From the NCBI RefSeq assembly GCF_016808095.1, contig NC_068971.1, positions 992,001 through 1,056,000 of the forward strand: 64,000 nucleotides of DNA, read 5' to 3'. Positions 37,101 to 50,668 of the stretch are shown piece after piece; positions within the stretch are counted from its first letter, which is position 1; every line of letters starts with the position of its first letter. This DNA comes from Vigna angularis. Taxonomy: Eukaryota; Streptophyta; Magnoliopsida; Fabales; Fabaceae. The notes under the pieces are model-generated. The model was not told the DNA's origin, made no database searches, and was given only the letters and a program-made list of their open reading frames with translations. The translations under genes were made by a program, and so were the position numbers.

Positions 37101-39890
37101 CTTTATATGAATATAATAATTTGTGACAAAATGTCGCAAAAATCTACTTCTCAATGAAACTTCGATGACGTGCAGTTACTGAGTACACATTTGGTTTGAC
37201 AGTATAATTGGTTTTGACGAAATTGAATTTTGAGCATAAAACAGATAAAAGCCTAACGTTGAAGAGGAAAAGCACCGGAAAACTCACCTCGCCGTTGAAA
37301 TGGTGGTCGTTGTGCAAAGTGGCAAGTGCACTGTGTAATGTCAGAGTAGTTATGGTTCAGAGCTCAGGACCCGTTTTTCTTATCGGGTCTTCTTTGCCCC
37401 CACCCGCTTCTCTTATTTTCGGATAAATTGGCTATTTTATTTATTTATTTTATCCACACACTCCTAATTCTCTCTGTCTCTTTCTCTCTCGGCCTTTCCT
37501 GTTTAATTTGTTGTTGTAATTTTCATAAATTATCTGATATTTGATTTAGAAATATTAAATGGAAAATTCATACTTTAGTGTTTAACATTTCAACAAATTA
37601 AATGGAAAATATAACAGCAAAAAAGGGAAATTTATAATAGAAAGTGTTTTAATAAAGAATTTTGTATTACCACTGTTTAAATCAAGTTTGATTAAATTAA
37701 CATTTTAATTTAGGATAACGAACTAAACAAATTATCTTTTAAATAGACAAATTAAAAGAAAAAAAAACATAGATGTTATATGATTTGAATAAATATCGCA
37801 TTAAAATGACTGTGATAAGATTAACTAAAAACCTACAAAAAAAAACAAGAATAACAAATATGCAATTAACAAATGTTATTATTAAAAGAAGAGACTGCAA
37901 TAGAGGTAAAGATTTCGAAACTTCAGCAATTATTTATATAACTAAAAAAATAAATACATAAATTATAGACAAAAAAAACGTTTTAGGATAGTAGAAAATA
38001 AAATGTACTTTCTAGTAAAAGTATATATTTTACTTTTAATATTATATAAATGATATTTAATATAAAAGAAATGCTTCTGTGTGAAAGGGAAAATGACATA
38101 AATTATTCTTTTTCCAACAATAACAAAAATTTAAGAAAAGAATATTAATAATTTTATTTTGTATATTTTAATATAAAAAAATGCACATTTATGGAGAGGG
38201 AAAAGGACTGATGGAAAATGAAAAATTGGAAGGAATGAATGTGAGAGGAGAACAACGAAAAGCAGAAAACTGTTCGAAGTGAGCAGAGAATTTTGATCCT
38301 TGGGCGGTGGTTTTGTTCTGTAAGTATGTGGGGTTGAATAATGCTTTTCTTCTTTTTGCCCTATTTTTTTAGGGTTCCACTTTGCACTTTAGGTTGGTCA
38401 ATTATTCTTCTCTTCGATTGGAGGAAAAATAATTTAACTAACTTTGGAAATTTAATTTTGACTCAATATACAACTTTAATACAATGTATATTACATTCAA
38501 ATATAGTGTCTCTATCACATGTACATGTAATATATAATAACAAATGTACATTTAATTAATTTATCATAATACGATAACTATCTGTTTCTAGATTTTAAGA
38601 TAGACTTTCAATTAACATGAACCTAATTACAATCTAATCGTGATAATCTGATTTAGGTTTAATATCTTGATGTTAATTTCTAACCAGTCAATTACCTAGC
38701 CAATTTTTATAAAATCGTAGATTGATAATTATTTTGTTCTGACGAGATAATCATATTATACAATATATATAAAACATACATGACTGTTGTAAGATTATTA
38801 TGTTTTCATCTTCGTCAACAATAATAAAACATATACGTGGTGTTGGACATAGTATTTTATCTGTTTTTACCACCTATTTTTCGCTTTATGATAAATTCTT
38901 TTTATCTTCGTTTTCTCATACCAGTGCTGTGTCATGGAGAAGAACATACTTATGTTAAGAAAAGGTACTTCGTTGTACTTGTCATGGGAGGTGTGTCTTT
39001 TAAGACAACGAGTTCTCAAAAGATATGTATCCACATGTACCACACTTTTACACCACATCTAATTGCAAACTACTATTTATAGTAATTTTGTTAATTTTTT
39101 AAAATAATTATTAAAAAATTATATTAACAATACTTTTTTTTAATGAAAATATAACAAATTTTAACTAATAATACATAAATACTAAAGTCAGCTATGTGTG
39201 TGTACATGTGTAAAAATATATTGTGTATTTTTTATTAAATTCAAAAATTAGCATGAATTTGATATTTATATCAATTTAATACTACATCATGGATTTTAAA
39301 ATATAGAAATGTGTTTCATATTTTTATCTGTATTGAATATTTTTATAGTTATAATTAATGTGAAACTAATGTAACATAATCTTAAGACCATGCCATTTAT
39401 AGTTATTTATTGAATTTTTTAGTTAATGTGAAAAACTAGTCGTGAACAAATACTTTAGTTTAAAAGTTACTTTTATTACAATACATAATATTTTAGGATG
39501 AACACATTACCTTAATCAAAATATAATTTTATAATAGTAAAAATAATATTTTAGGATACGTTGGCAAAAGAAATCGCAACGTATAAGTTTGAATGGATGT
39601 ATGGAATGTTGGAAAGCAAGCCATTCTTATCATTGACAGAAAAGGAAGACAGCCAAAAATCACTTTTCATAATTCTGCGTAGATTTTAAACAATGTTTAT
39701 TTTTCCAAAGGAACATGGCACCACAAGACCAATTTTAAAGCATATATCTTCCATGTTCTTATAAACCACTAATCTAGCTTTATGGGCACCTATCTCCACT
39801 ACATTTTTTTCGTTTATTATATTAATTTAATGTTCTAGACACTGCTTTCGAAGTTCAACCTTCTCTCCATAGCTGTGAATCTTTAGCTTC
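37101..39890. other. Intergenic, no gene seen
   Basis: The left end is upstream of PheRS and has a short hairpin-like GACCCGTTTTTCTTATCGGGTC at about 37368. The rest is AT-rich with incidental frames. The right end is the promoter of the HIPP gene. Confidence 0.5.
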
Positions 39891-39899
39891 CTATATAAA
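39891..39899 (+). promoter_or_regulatory. TATA box of the HIPP gene
   Basis: CTATATAAA is a consensus plant TATA box about 100 bp before the start codon, outside any simple repeat and followed by a CT-rich leader. Confidence 0.75.
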
Positions 39900-39992
39900 C
39901 ACCACACCCTCATCTTTGATTTGTGTCTGTCTTCTCTCTCACTGATCTTATTCACTCTCACCATCTTTGCCCTTTGCTTTTTGGAAAGGAAA

Positions 39993-40754
39993 ATGGGTGC
40001 ACTTACCTACATCATCTCCAACTTTTGCACAGTTCCAACCCCAAAGACCAAAACAATGCAGGTAGGAACTTCTCACAACACCATTTTCTTTCATACTCTC
40101 TTCTTCCCCACACACTTTTCTAACTTTCATTCCTCAACCATAGCAGCTACTCATATATGTGTTGGTTTTCGTTTTAGACAGTCGAGATCAAAGTCAAAAT
40201 GGACTGTGATGGCTGTGAACGAAAAGTCAGAAATGCAGTAGCCACAATGAAAGGTTCTAACCTCTATTCCAAGTTTTAGTACTATTATATAACATAATCA
40301 TATACATAGTTTAGAAGTCGAAACCAATTTAAGTTTAAAACTGACAGTATCTCTCGAATGTAATGATTGATTTTATATTTCTACTAGAGCTTATGTTAGC
40401 ACATCATTATGCAAAACAAGTTTTACTAAGGTTAATGATTTAGTGTGATGTGTTGCAGGAGTAAAATCTGTGGAGATAAACCGAAAGCAAAGCAGGGTGA
40501 CTGTGAACGGTTGTGTTGATCCAAACAAGGTGTTGAATAGGGTAAAGAGAACTGGGAAGAAAAGAGCTGAATTTTGGCCCTATGTTCCACAGCATGTGGT
40601 GACATATCCTCATGCCTCCGGCGTCTATGACAAAAGGGCACCCTCCGGCTATGTTCGAAACACGCAGACATTTACACCTTCTGCTGCTGAGACAGAAGAG
40701 AAATTCATGTCCCTTTTCAGTGAAGACAACGTAAATTCATGTTCCATCATGTAA
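39993..40754 (+). CDS. Heavy-metal-associated isoprenylated plant protein (HIPP)
   Basis: Three exons: 39993-40061, 40178-40253, 40459-40754; 146 aa. The heavy-metal-associated domain TVEIKVKMDCDGCERKVRNA has the CxxC metal site at C33 and C36, followed by GVKSVEINRK. Family-typical blocks follow: RTGKKRAEFWPYVPQHVV and YDKRAPSGYVRN. The protein ends in CSIM, a CaaX box with C143; Met at the end favours farnesylation, so membrane attachment is likely. Length and intron positions suit the HIPP20-27 type group, by recollection. HIPPs bind heavy metals and are linked to metal detoxification and stress responses. The first exon is short (23 codons), and its ATG begins the expected MGAL sequence. 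Confidence 0.95.
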
Positions 40755-40964
40755 AATGTATAACGTAAGCAACAATATCTGACAGAATGGAGAAACTATA
40801 TTAGATGATGTTATGAGATACAACTTGGATCAATCTTTATTAATTCTATGTTATTAATTACATATAAAAATTTCTGATTTCACACGGCTCTAGATCTACC
40901 AGATTTGTCTTTACACTTGGTGCTTGGAAGTGTGATGGAGAAGGGTCAATGAATGTATCTGCAG

Positions 40965-40965
40965 T

Positions 40966-41035
<70 letters not shown>
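40965..41035. repeat. Compound (AC)n(AT)n microsatellite
   Basis: About 13 AC units run directly into about 22 AT units, 210 bp after the HIPP stop codon and possibly near its 3' UTR. Confidence 0.95.
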
Positions 41036-41037
<2 letters not shown>

Positions 41038-42879
41038 TTTTTCTACTTTTTGTTAATGTGCTTTAGTACAAAACTCTGAATGCCATAGCGTCAATTATTG
41101 AAACTTCGTGGAAACTGAAAAACGCTGGAGTGCAATCAAAAACTTTAGAAGGTATAATAAAATAGCAGAAATCATTTTCGAAAGGTGTTGAGGGGAATTT
41201 GATTCTTGCTGCCTACCACAGACAAATCGAATAACGCAAAGGACCACTGTTACTCCTAATTCCTTCATTAAGCCAATGTCTATTCACTTAAACTATAATT
41301 AACCCTTTTTTTACAACAATTATTGACTGTGTATAAAGCATCATTATTCATCATAACATGTCAGGTAAAGAACGATTTATAAGGAACTTTGTATTAACAA
41401 ACAAGGATTGGTCAGTTCAGTTGCTCAATAGCATATATATATTTATTGTACCATGTTTTTGGAATAAGACAACATTTAACTTTTATGAAAAATAAAAAAG
41501 ACAGATTTTTATTTCACATTTTTTGTAGGGAATTGCATGCTGCCCGTACACGAAACTTTCATATATTTAATTGACTATGTATTATTTGTACGTTATATTT
41601 CATATATACTATATGTTTCTTTTTGCTTTTTTACTTAGTTTTTATGTTTCATGTTCATAATTACTGTACTAAAGATATTACTCTTACTCTAACTAGGGTT
41701 TTCACTCCCAGAAAAACAAAACTGCTTATTAGTGCTAGTTGACAAGGAGATTGAACAAAGAAAACACGTATTTTAATTTTTTTTTTCTAGTATCGTTGTA
41801 GATTATTACATGCTCCTAAGGTTTGGTACAGAACAATCATTGTTGTTTTTTGCAATACAAATCTTTTAGTGATAAAGTTGTTATCATGTTGTAATGTTAC
41901 TTTGCAAAAATGTTTGCAAGTGGACTTATTCTACGTTTTGGGATCACTTTATCCGTTGAATCCCAGAAGGTTCCTTCTCTCTTTCACTTTCTTTTTTTCC
42001 CAGCTACGAACACCTTAATTATTCTCCTTTCTCTCCAAAAGTCTTTTCTTTTTTTAACTTTTCCCTGATTTAATTAAGTTATTTTTACTTTACTCCTTTT
42101 CAACACATAACGCATATTATCTTTTAAAATAGCACTAAATATTCATGACTTGTACCCTAAGGTAAATGACTTTGTAGGTTATAATAAAGTGTCTTACTAA
42201 GATTTGTGTAATCTAAAATGTAGGTAATTAAATAATTATTGAAAGGAGTTATTTATTTTTAAGTAAACATCAATGCTTTTTTCATAAAAATACTACGGAA
42301 TATGCAGTCACTACCTTAGAGTTTATATGTTATAGGTTACTTAGTTACGTAGGTAAGAAGTATATGGTGCATGTTCGGGAAAGAGAATATCGTAGAAATA
42401 ATAAATTTTTAATGTTATAAAACAAAAACCATCGACTCTTAGACAAACTAATGCAAACTGACGGAAAAATAAAGAATAATAGTAAAGTGATATATATCTA
42501 TATTTATTTCAAATATATCATAATAATAAAATGGTTATAAAAAAAGTAAATTTTGATATTTCTAAAAGAAAAAAATGAATAAAAAGTAAATAAAAAAAAT
42601 AAGTATCAAATGAACGTACAAAATTTGTGTGTCAAAATATTATTTATCAGAAAGTAAAACATTGAATGTGGTCATATATTATTTTTCAAGTGGCTGACGG
42701 TGTTCTAGAGAATCACTCTTTTTAGAAAATAGAAAATCCTTTTAGATAGAAAAGGTTTAAAAACATTGATAGAGGCTACTAATATGTATTATAAGTAATA
42801 GGTTTAAAATTAAAATTTCCTAACTTCCCAGTCCTTATGACAAGCAATTATATAGGATATATATAATACAATTTGTATT
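41036..42879. other. Gene-free stretch after HIPP
   Basis: AT-rich, no supported gene or RNA. Confidence 0.55.
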
Positions 42880-43140
42880 AATTTATTTTATGTGTTTTTG
42901 GTCCCTTAACTTTCATTGAAAATTGAAATTAGTCCATCTTTGAAACTTTAGACCAATTTAGTCCCCAAACTTTAGATATGTGTGAATTTAGTCATTAAAT
43001 AAAGTTAATAAAATTTAGTTAAAAAGACTAAATTCACACATTTCTAAAGTTTAGAAACTAAATTAGGGCAAAATTTTGAAAAGGAACTAATTTCAATTTT
43101 CAATTAAAAGTTAAGGAATCAAAACCATATTTAACTCTTT
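42880..43140. mobile_element. MITE-like fold-back element (about 250 bp)
   Basis: The left arm has TTTTTGGTCCCTTAACTTTC and TGTGTGAATTTAGTC; the right arm has the complements GACTAAATTCACACA and AAAGTTAAGGAATCAAAACC. Arms of about 110 bp span nearly the whole element. TTTATTTTATG occurs at both edges (42882-42892 and 43138-43148) and may be the target duplication, though the exact ends are uncertain. Confidence 0.7.
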
Positions 43141-46100
43141 ATTTTATGATGAAATGTGAAAACATCCTGCATGGGTTACTCTTGATTACTGTATAAATCC
43201 ATTAGGTCAGTATATCTATATATAGACCTATAACGTACTATTAATAGTTTAGTTTCAAAAGTATAACTCATTTGGTTGAGTAAGATACGTATAAATAGTT
43301 CTATATATTAAAAGAATAAACAAGCTTTAAAAGGAATGTGTTAATACAAATTAACTTTGTTTTAAAATTATATCTAATTTATTACATGTGCGTAAAGTAA
43401 AAAGAAAAAAGGAAGACTCTTTCTCGATTTATCTAGCTGTGTGTGTATATATATGTAAAGGTATCTTATGATGTAAATTGCAGTGAAAATGTCCAATCAG
43501 TAACCATGTCAAGGAAATCTACATCAGAATTAAGAAATATAGTAACTATATTAATTCTATTCACTTATCAAATTAGGAAAAGAGAATGAATAATGAAACT
43601 GGTATTAATATAACATCATTTATATTTGACAACATTAGAGTTTCAGAAGAAACAAGACATGATACAAAAGACTGTAACTTACAGTGACCTGCTAAACCAA
43701 TGATTCACATCCATTCCTTGCAGCTTACACCTGAAGTAGATAGTTTTATGTACCCTAATAATAATCTTATAATAATTCACAATATTGTAGAACACAGATC
43801 CCTCTATGATTGAAATTTCACTTTAGTATATGAGTTAGATAATTAATGGAGTAATGCAGGCAGCATCACTAAAAAGAGTACTGTAGTTGAATCTGATATG
43901 TTGTAATGGTAATCTTATCTGATGTTGATGAGGACCAGCCAAATGCAAAAGAGAAGGTAAAGAAAGCTTTATTTAATGCTTTGCTTTGGTAGCTACTAAG
44001 CAAATATATTCCAGCTTTTTTATATATAGCATTGGCACAATCAACCAAAGCCGCTGAGCATCACCATAAATATATATTCCAACTTAATCACTCTCCCTTT
44101 TGACCATTTTTTGTTCTCATAATAAAGAGCCACGCATGCATGATTACTTTATTCATAAGGTAACTCATCAATCATCAAGAGCTCAACCCTTCAAAATGGA
44201 TGCATTTTTCTGAAAGAAGCTTCTTCTGCATGATAAACAACTTTTTTCATAACATGTTTTTGATTGTCGTATAAAAAGTCCACTAACAACCAACCATATG
44301 TTCTCTTAGTTTCACAAAACTATAATCAGTGTTTTAGTTTCACAAAAGACAGTATATGTGAAACTGATACAACTGATGTATATATACATACCACCAACAA
44401 AAGTGTTCCTAGCTATTTATAGGAACACTGTAACATTCTGATATGACAGGGAACATATAGAAATCAGTGATTGGAGCAAATCCTTGACTGATTCTTGTAA
44501 TATAGAGTTGGAGCATAAGAATTCGGACTTGACAGAATAATTAGCTGTAGAATAGAGTGTGACATATTGTAATAGTCTCCTTCAAGCTGCACTTCTCATA
44601 ACAGACAAAGATTGCGTATTTAATCTGATATTCTTTGCCTCCCTCAAACTGATAAATTCCTGCTTTCTACTCCAAGTTTTGCATAATTTGTTCTAAAATA
44701 ATCTTGGCTCTTACTTTTGGTGGAAACATTTGCTAATTATATTGATGATGGGAAGAAATTAACGTTTGATTTAGAATCTTCAGTTGAAACTTATCATGGA
44801 GAAAATGGCAAACTGACTTTGTGTTCTTGGTTGTTACATGATGAAAAGCTTGATTGATTTTGAAACCGTTGAAAACTTACCCTAATGTCAAACTAACAAA
44901 TTTTAAGAAATTGTTCTTTTAGAAGACAATCTCACAAAATAGCCAGTGGCGGTCAAATTCACATATAGTAAAGATTTGCTTATTTTAATAAAATAGAAAA
45001 AGAATAACCATAAATAAAAGAAAGGGATTCAGTGACCAATTAAATAAAGTAAAACAAGAACTAAAATAATAATTATAACAAAAAAAAATTAAATTAAATC
45101 ATGTGACAAATAAACTATTTAGATTTATTTATAGCCTCTAATATTAATTTCTCCTTACATTTGCTTAATAATTAAAGACATCTCCAGCAGGTGAGCATAA
45201 GAAGTTGTTTTGAGTTGCTTGCAAGTAATTTTACGATTAAAGATGTCTTTAAACGATACTTTAAAGCTGTTCTAAAAATGTTTTAGTAAATTTAAACTTC
45301 ATTAGAATAAATTATGATATTATATTAAAGAGCAATTTTAAGTCTAACTCGTTTATTATCTTCACTTACATATATTATAATTAGCCTTATCTTTAATAAT
45401 AATGACATCTCCAACATTATAAAAAAAAATACTACCATTGAAACTAAATATTATCATGCACAACAATTAAATATAGATTAAAAAAAACCCACTTCCAAAG
45501 ATTTCTTTATGCTCTGAATTGGACAACCTCAAAATTAAAAATTACTTTCAAACTATACATGAAAGCAAAAAAATAATTTCTGTAATTTAAAATTTATATT
45601 ATTTTTAAAAAATTTGCATGATCTGAAAAAAAAAATAGAATTTTGTAAGAAATAATTCAAATGACTTATGAATTATACCATATCGAAACTAATCATTTTT
45701 TACTTTTACATTAGCTAATCCGAAACTCAATTTTGTCACCTAAAATACACAATCTAAAAAGAACAAAATGAGACATTTTTAATGGGAGTACAAGAAGAAA
45801 CTTACGAAGGTGAAGAAAGAAACTGCCTGATATGGGATAGTATGGGCTTTTTTTCCTTTTGGGCCCATGGGTTACTTTTGACATTTTTTTACTCTCGTCT
45901 GATTTGGTGCGTGGGCTTTCCGCACCAATTAATACAGGTTAGGGCTGAGGTAAGCTAGGCTGTTTTAACAGCTCCTGGTCCATATTACACCAAATATATG
46001 TAAACAATTGAGTTTTTGTAATTTTTTACTATTTTTCTATTTTTGCTGCTATTATTTTAATACAAATTTATTTTATCTATCCTTAATTCAAAATAAAAAA

Positions 46101-48659
46101 ATCTTACACACAACTTAGACAGTAAGATTTTCACTTCCCTTAATCTCTCAATTAGACATTTTCAATAATGTGTATTCTCTTCTTTTAATAGCCAAAAATA
46201 AAAGTGTATCACGATGAATATTATTCATTCTAAATTAAAATAATATATTAAAAAATGTATTTCTTTATCATCAATTTAAATTATTATAAAACTTACGTAT
46301 TAAGAATAATATTATAAATTTTTAATTATACAAAAATATTATTCAAAGCATAAATTAAAATAATAAACTGATGATATATTTTTTTCTTTCTTTTCTTAAT
46401 CAAAGCCTAAAACAAGAATTCTATCTGTTTGAACTTCGAGTGGCCTAGAATTCATATTTAACCCTTAAGGTTGAGATGTTCTACCTGGTACTTTTCTGTA
46501 ACTATCACATTGAATATTTGATTTGTTCAACATGCATGCTGTCATGAATCTATGTAGCAGGTGTTGGTGTGTTTGTTTTAATTTATAATAACAATAATGT
46601 CTGATCATCTGTTCGACATTTGACATAACATGCTTATGCCCTTGCTAGAGTGTGTTTACATGAAAATATACTTAAGCCTCTGCTAATTATTTCATTAATC
46701 ATATTGTGCTAATGGGTGTTATTTGTGACATGTGGACAAGCTCATATGTAGAAAGAGACAGAAAACTTTTGTTAATCTGACAAGCCACACTGTGATCTTT
46801 GAAAGAACCAATTTTTCAAATGGATATTATATTTCTGTCATAGCAGAATGAAGACTTATCAGTTCCATCTAACAAATACATGTGTGCACATAACCTGTTC
46901 GACCTAATGTTCACTGTGTTTATGCAGTCTGAAGTCCTTGTGCAGAGAACAAAGACAATTGAGCACTGGTGAAACATATCAACCTAGAAAGTTCGAATGT
47001 AGAGGTTAGAATTCGGAAAAGTAAAAACCAATCTCAGTACGTTTTGTTCTCTTTCATTCTTATTGCATCTGCTACCCTGCTAAATCACTTTAAAAGCTAT
47101 AAAGAAAATTCCTCTCTTTCTAGCTCAGTGACCAAATTGAGAAAAACTTTTTAACTTTTATCTCATTACAAGTAAAAGGGTAAGAACTGATCCTCTAGAT
47201 TGAGAAATTTTTTGCATCAATGATTGAGATCTCAGATTTTGAATAGATTGATGCATGGAATCCTCATAATTTTGAGGCATCAAAGAGTAGAATTGTTAAT
47301 AATTAAAGTGAATGATGAAGAAAAAACATGATTGGGATTAAAATAGTTTTAGCAGTGTACTTGAGTTGAGATTAACAGAAGAATGATAGTGTGGGGTTGT
47401 GTTATCCAGTGGTATACTGAGACAGCCTTGTTAGTTTTGATTGGTGAAGAATATTATGGAGGGTGAAGACAATGTTGATGTTGGTTTATTAGGTGTTGGA
47501 ATCTTAAGAAGTGGTCCAAGTGTTGTATAGCTGCCAAGTGTCATTTCTCTAATTTACAGAGTTCATGGGAGAGACAGTGAGGATTCATACCAAGAAGATG
47601 CTTTGTGTCCCTAACCTATAGGGTAGGTCCTTCTTTTCTTCATCACCCATAAATGATAAGCCAGTGAAATGTGGTGCCTAACACATGTGCTGTCTTTATG
47701 GCCTTTCTTTATGTCTTCTTCATTTCATAATGCCATCTTTCACAATTCTTATTTTTCTTCTGTGTCCTAATTTTTAACTATTTTAATATATGTATTGATT
47801 ATAGTTATAGCATAGTATTTAGATAAGAAAAAAAAGCAATAAACCCTTTACTGGAAGAGAATGGATTTTACATTTTTTAATGAAATTTTGAATAGGGATT
47901 TTTGGTATTGTATCCCTGCAGAACCGTACTTTAAATTGTAATGGATTCAGTGGTTATTTTTATGAAAAAACTTATTTAATTTTAGTTAACTTTATTTAGT
48001 TTTTACTTATTTTTTTATATATTCTTTTCTTTTAAAATTAAAGTTTCACATTCAACACATAAAAATTAACCACAAATGCTAACTTTTTTAGGTTATTTGC
48101 AATCCACGTTATTTAGTCCAAAATATAATGTATATTTTTTTTTTGCTTTTATAACATCATTAAGTCTAAAATATAATTTTCTTTGCTTTTAGTATAGTGC
48201 TTTGTTTACATTTTATAAATTTACATTATACTAATAAATGTTAAAAAAAAAACTATAAATGTATCTTTGTGTGTGCTATTCCATTCTTAATGATTTTTGA
48301 ATGATTTTTTTTTTCATAATATGAGGTTATAAGATGCTTTTATGCTTCAGATTTTCTATGTCATTCATAATTACATTATTTCCTACAACTCTCACTCAAT
48401 ATTACTTTAAGAAAGATTAGATTCAATACCACTCATACTTTATAGTAAAAATATATTTTAAGTTGGAATTTTATTAATAAAACAAATATGAATAAGAATA
48501 ATTTTCAGTGAAAGTGATAAAACAAAAATTCTATAAGTTTCCAAGGACAGGACAAAGAATAATGAAATGATGATTTGTTTGAAAGAATTGTTACATTGTT
48601 GCTTTGCATGTACTATGTGTCTTCACTAAATTCCAACCATAAACTTTACTCTCGTTCTC

Positions 48660-48660
<1 letters not shown>

Positions 48661-48722
<62 letters not shown>
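48661..48722. repeat. (TA)n microsatellite
   Basis: About 30 AT dinucleotides. Confidence 0.95.
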
Positions 48723-48725
<3 letters not shown>

Positions 48726-49704
48726 ACTTAATGCATTCCCTCCCTCTTCACCTAATTCAATTATTTCTTCATCTAATTCAATTATTTCTTCATTTGTAAC
48801 TCTTAATGTAAAATTTAATTTCATGTTACTTCATTTTTATCCAATTTTTTGTTCGTAATTTCTATTACTTCATTTGATCTCAAAATTTTAATTATTTTGA
48901 ATTATTTCCCTATTTTCGTATAATTTTATATTTTATTTAAACAATTAAAGTTGACCCAGATTAAATGTTAGAAATAATTTAGAATGATTTGAGAAAAAAT
49001 GATAGTATAATTTTTGTATATATAAACTGCTTGTAAATTCGTGTCTATTTCCTGCTTGATGTTTACTTGTGTGTATATTAAAAGAAAATTAGATATTCAA
49101 ACAAATATAATAAATATTTTTAAGTTTGTAATTAAGAATAGAATAAGTTTAAAAGAAAAAAATAACAAAAGTATGTTTACTTAAATCAATTAAAACAAAA
49201 CAATAAGACAATGTTCATTAAACATAATCTTAGATATGTAAGTGTATTGCGAAGAAGATACAAAAATAGTTAAGTATTAAAAGAAAGACTTGAATTAAAA
49301 TTGAAAGTGAAATATAAGAAGTAATAAATAGGAAAAAATCACGAATACACATCAAAATTAAGTATTAGTAGGTAGTTATATATTGAAAGGTGGAACAAGT
49401 GTGAAAGGAGATCATGATCAATAAGAACAAAACTATCACCAAACTATGTTATTCTCTTTTATTTTATGTCATATAATAAATAAACTAAATCTTACTTGGA
49501 TACAACTTACAATTGCCTTTCTTTATAGTTAATTTACACTTGGATTTAATATTTATTAAAATAATTCCTCGTTGATGAAACTAATATTTCAAGAAAATGA
49601 TAAAACGCGTTTTACATTAATTTAAATTTCCTAAAATATTAAATTCGTTCCCTACTTTTTCATCCCAATAAAATTTAAATATATTTTTTAAATCAATTAT
49701 AATA

Positions 49705-49707
<3 letters not shown>

Positions 49708-49778
<71 letters not shown>
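49708..49778. repeat. (TA)n microsatellite
   Basis: About 35 AT dinucleotides. Confidence 0.95.
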
Positions 49779-49781
<3 letters not shown>

Positions 49782-50633
49782 TGCACGAATAACTTTCGTA
49801 ACTAACGTGATCAAATATATATTTTTAACGGTAACCCTAACATCCACATTAACCCATAAATATACTTAAATTTTTAAAAAAATAACATGATTTAAAAAAT
49901 GTAAAATCGTTACATTCCTTTAAAAATTATACAATGATGGGTATGCAACAGCGCGACCAAGAATCTTAGTTTAGTTATATCTTTTTAATATAAAAAAATA
50001 TTGTAAATCATGATGGTGATTGATTATTAAATTTAGAATAAAAGTTGTATCAGCAAACTGAATATACTGAATTAAGTTATAATTAAAATTTTGTAAAAGA
50101 AAAGTATAATTTTATTTTTCTTATGTGACATATAAAATTGAATGTCCTTAAACATAAATAAATATAAGAATGCATGGTTGGCATAGCAGACGAAGTTCAT
50201 TTCTGGGTGTTGTCCTACCATATATTTAAAACGTTTACGTGTTTTCTCACATGATTATATAATTAAACACAATTCTTTTTTTTTTTCGTAATAATTTAGT
50301 TACTAGAAGTTGACAAAGTCAACTGTTTGAGGGTTGAACAAGAACCATGACTTTTACTTTGACGATAGATGATTGTGTAGTTTAGCCGCGTAGGTTTCTC
50401 TTTAATAATTTTTTTGTAAATAATTTTTATTTTTTAGGTAGTTTTATAATTAAAAAAATAATTAAATTTAAAAAGATCAAATTTAAAAATTTGATTAAAT
50501 TTAAAAATAACAGTTATTAAAAAATAAAATTGATAAAATATTTATTTTAATTTAAAAAACCTTTTATTTTAAAAATAATATTAAAAAGTAAACATGAGCA
50601 CAAAATATTTTTTTATATATAAGTATAGACTAT

Positions 50634-50668
50634 TATTATTATTATTATCATTATTATTATTATTATTG
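50634..50668. repeat. (ATT)n microsatellite
   Basis: About 11 ATT trinucleotides with one ATC interruption. Confidence 0.9.

Noticed and set aside
37208..37426. 72-aa frame upstream of PheRS
   Set aside because: No family likeness; it lies in the likely promoter and has no splice context.
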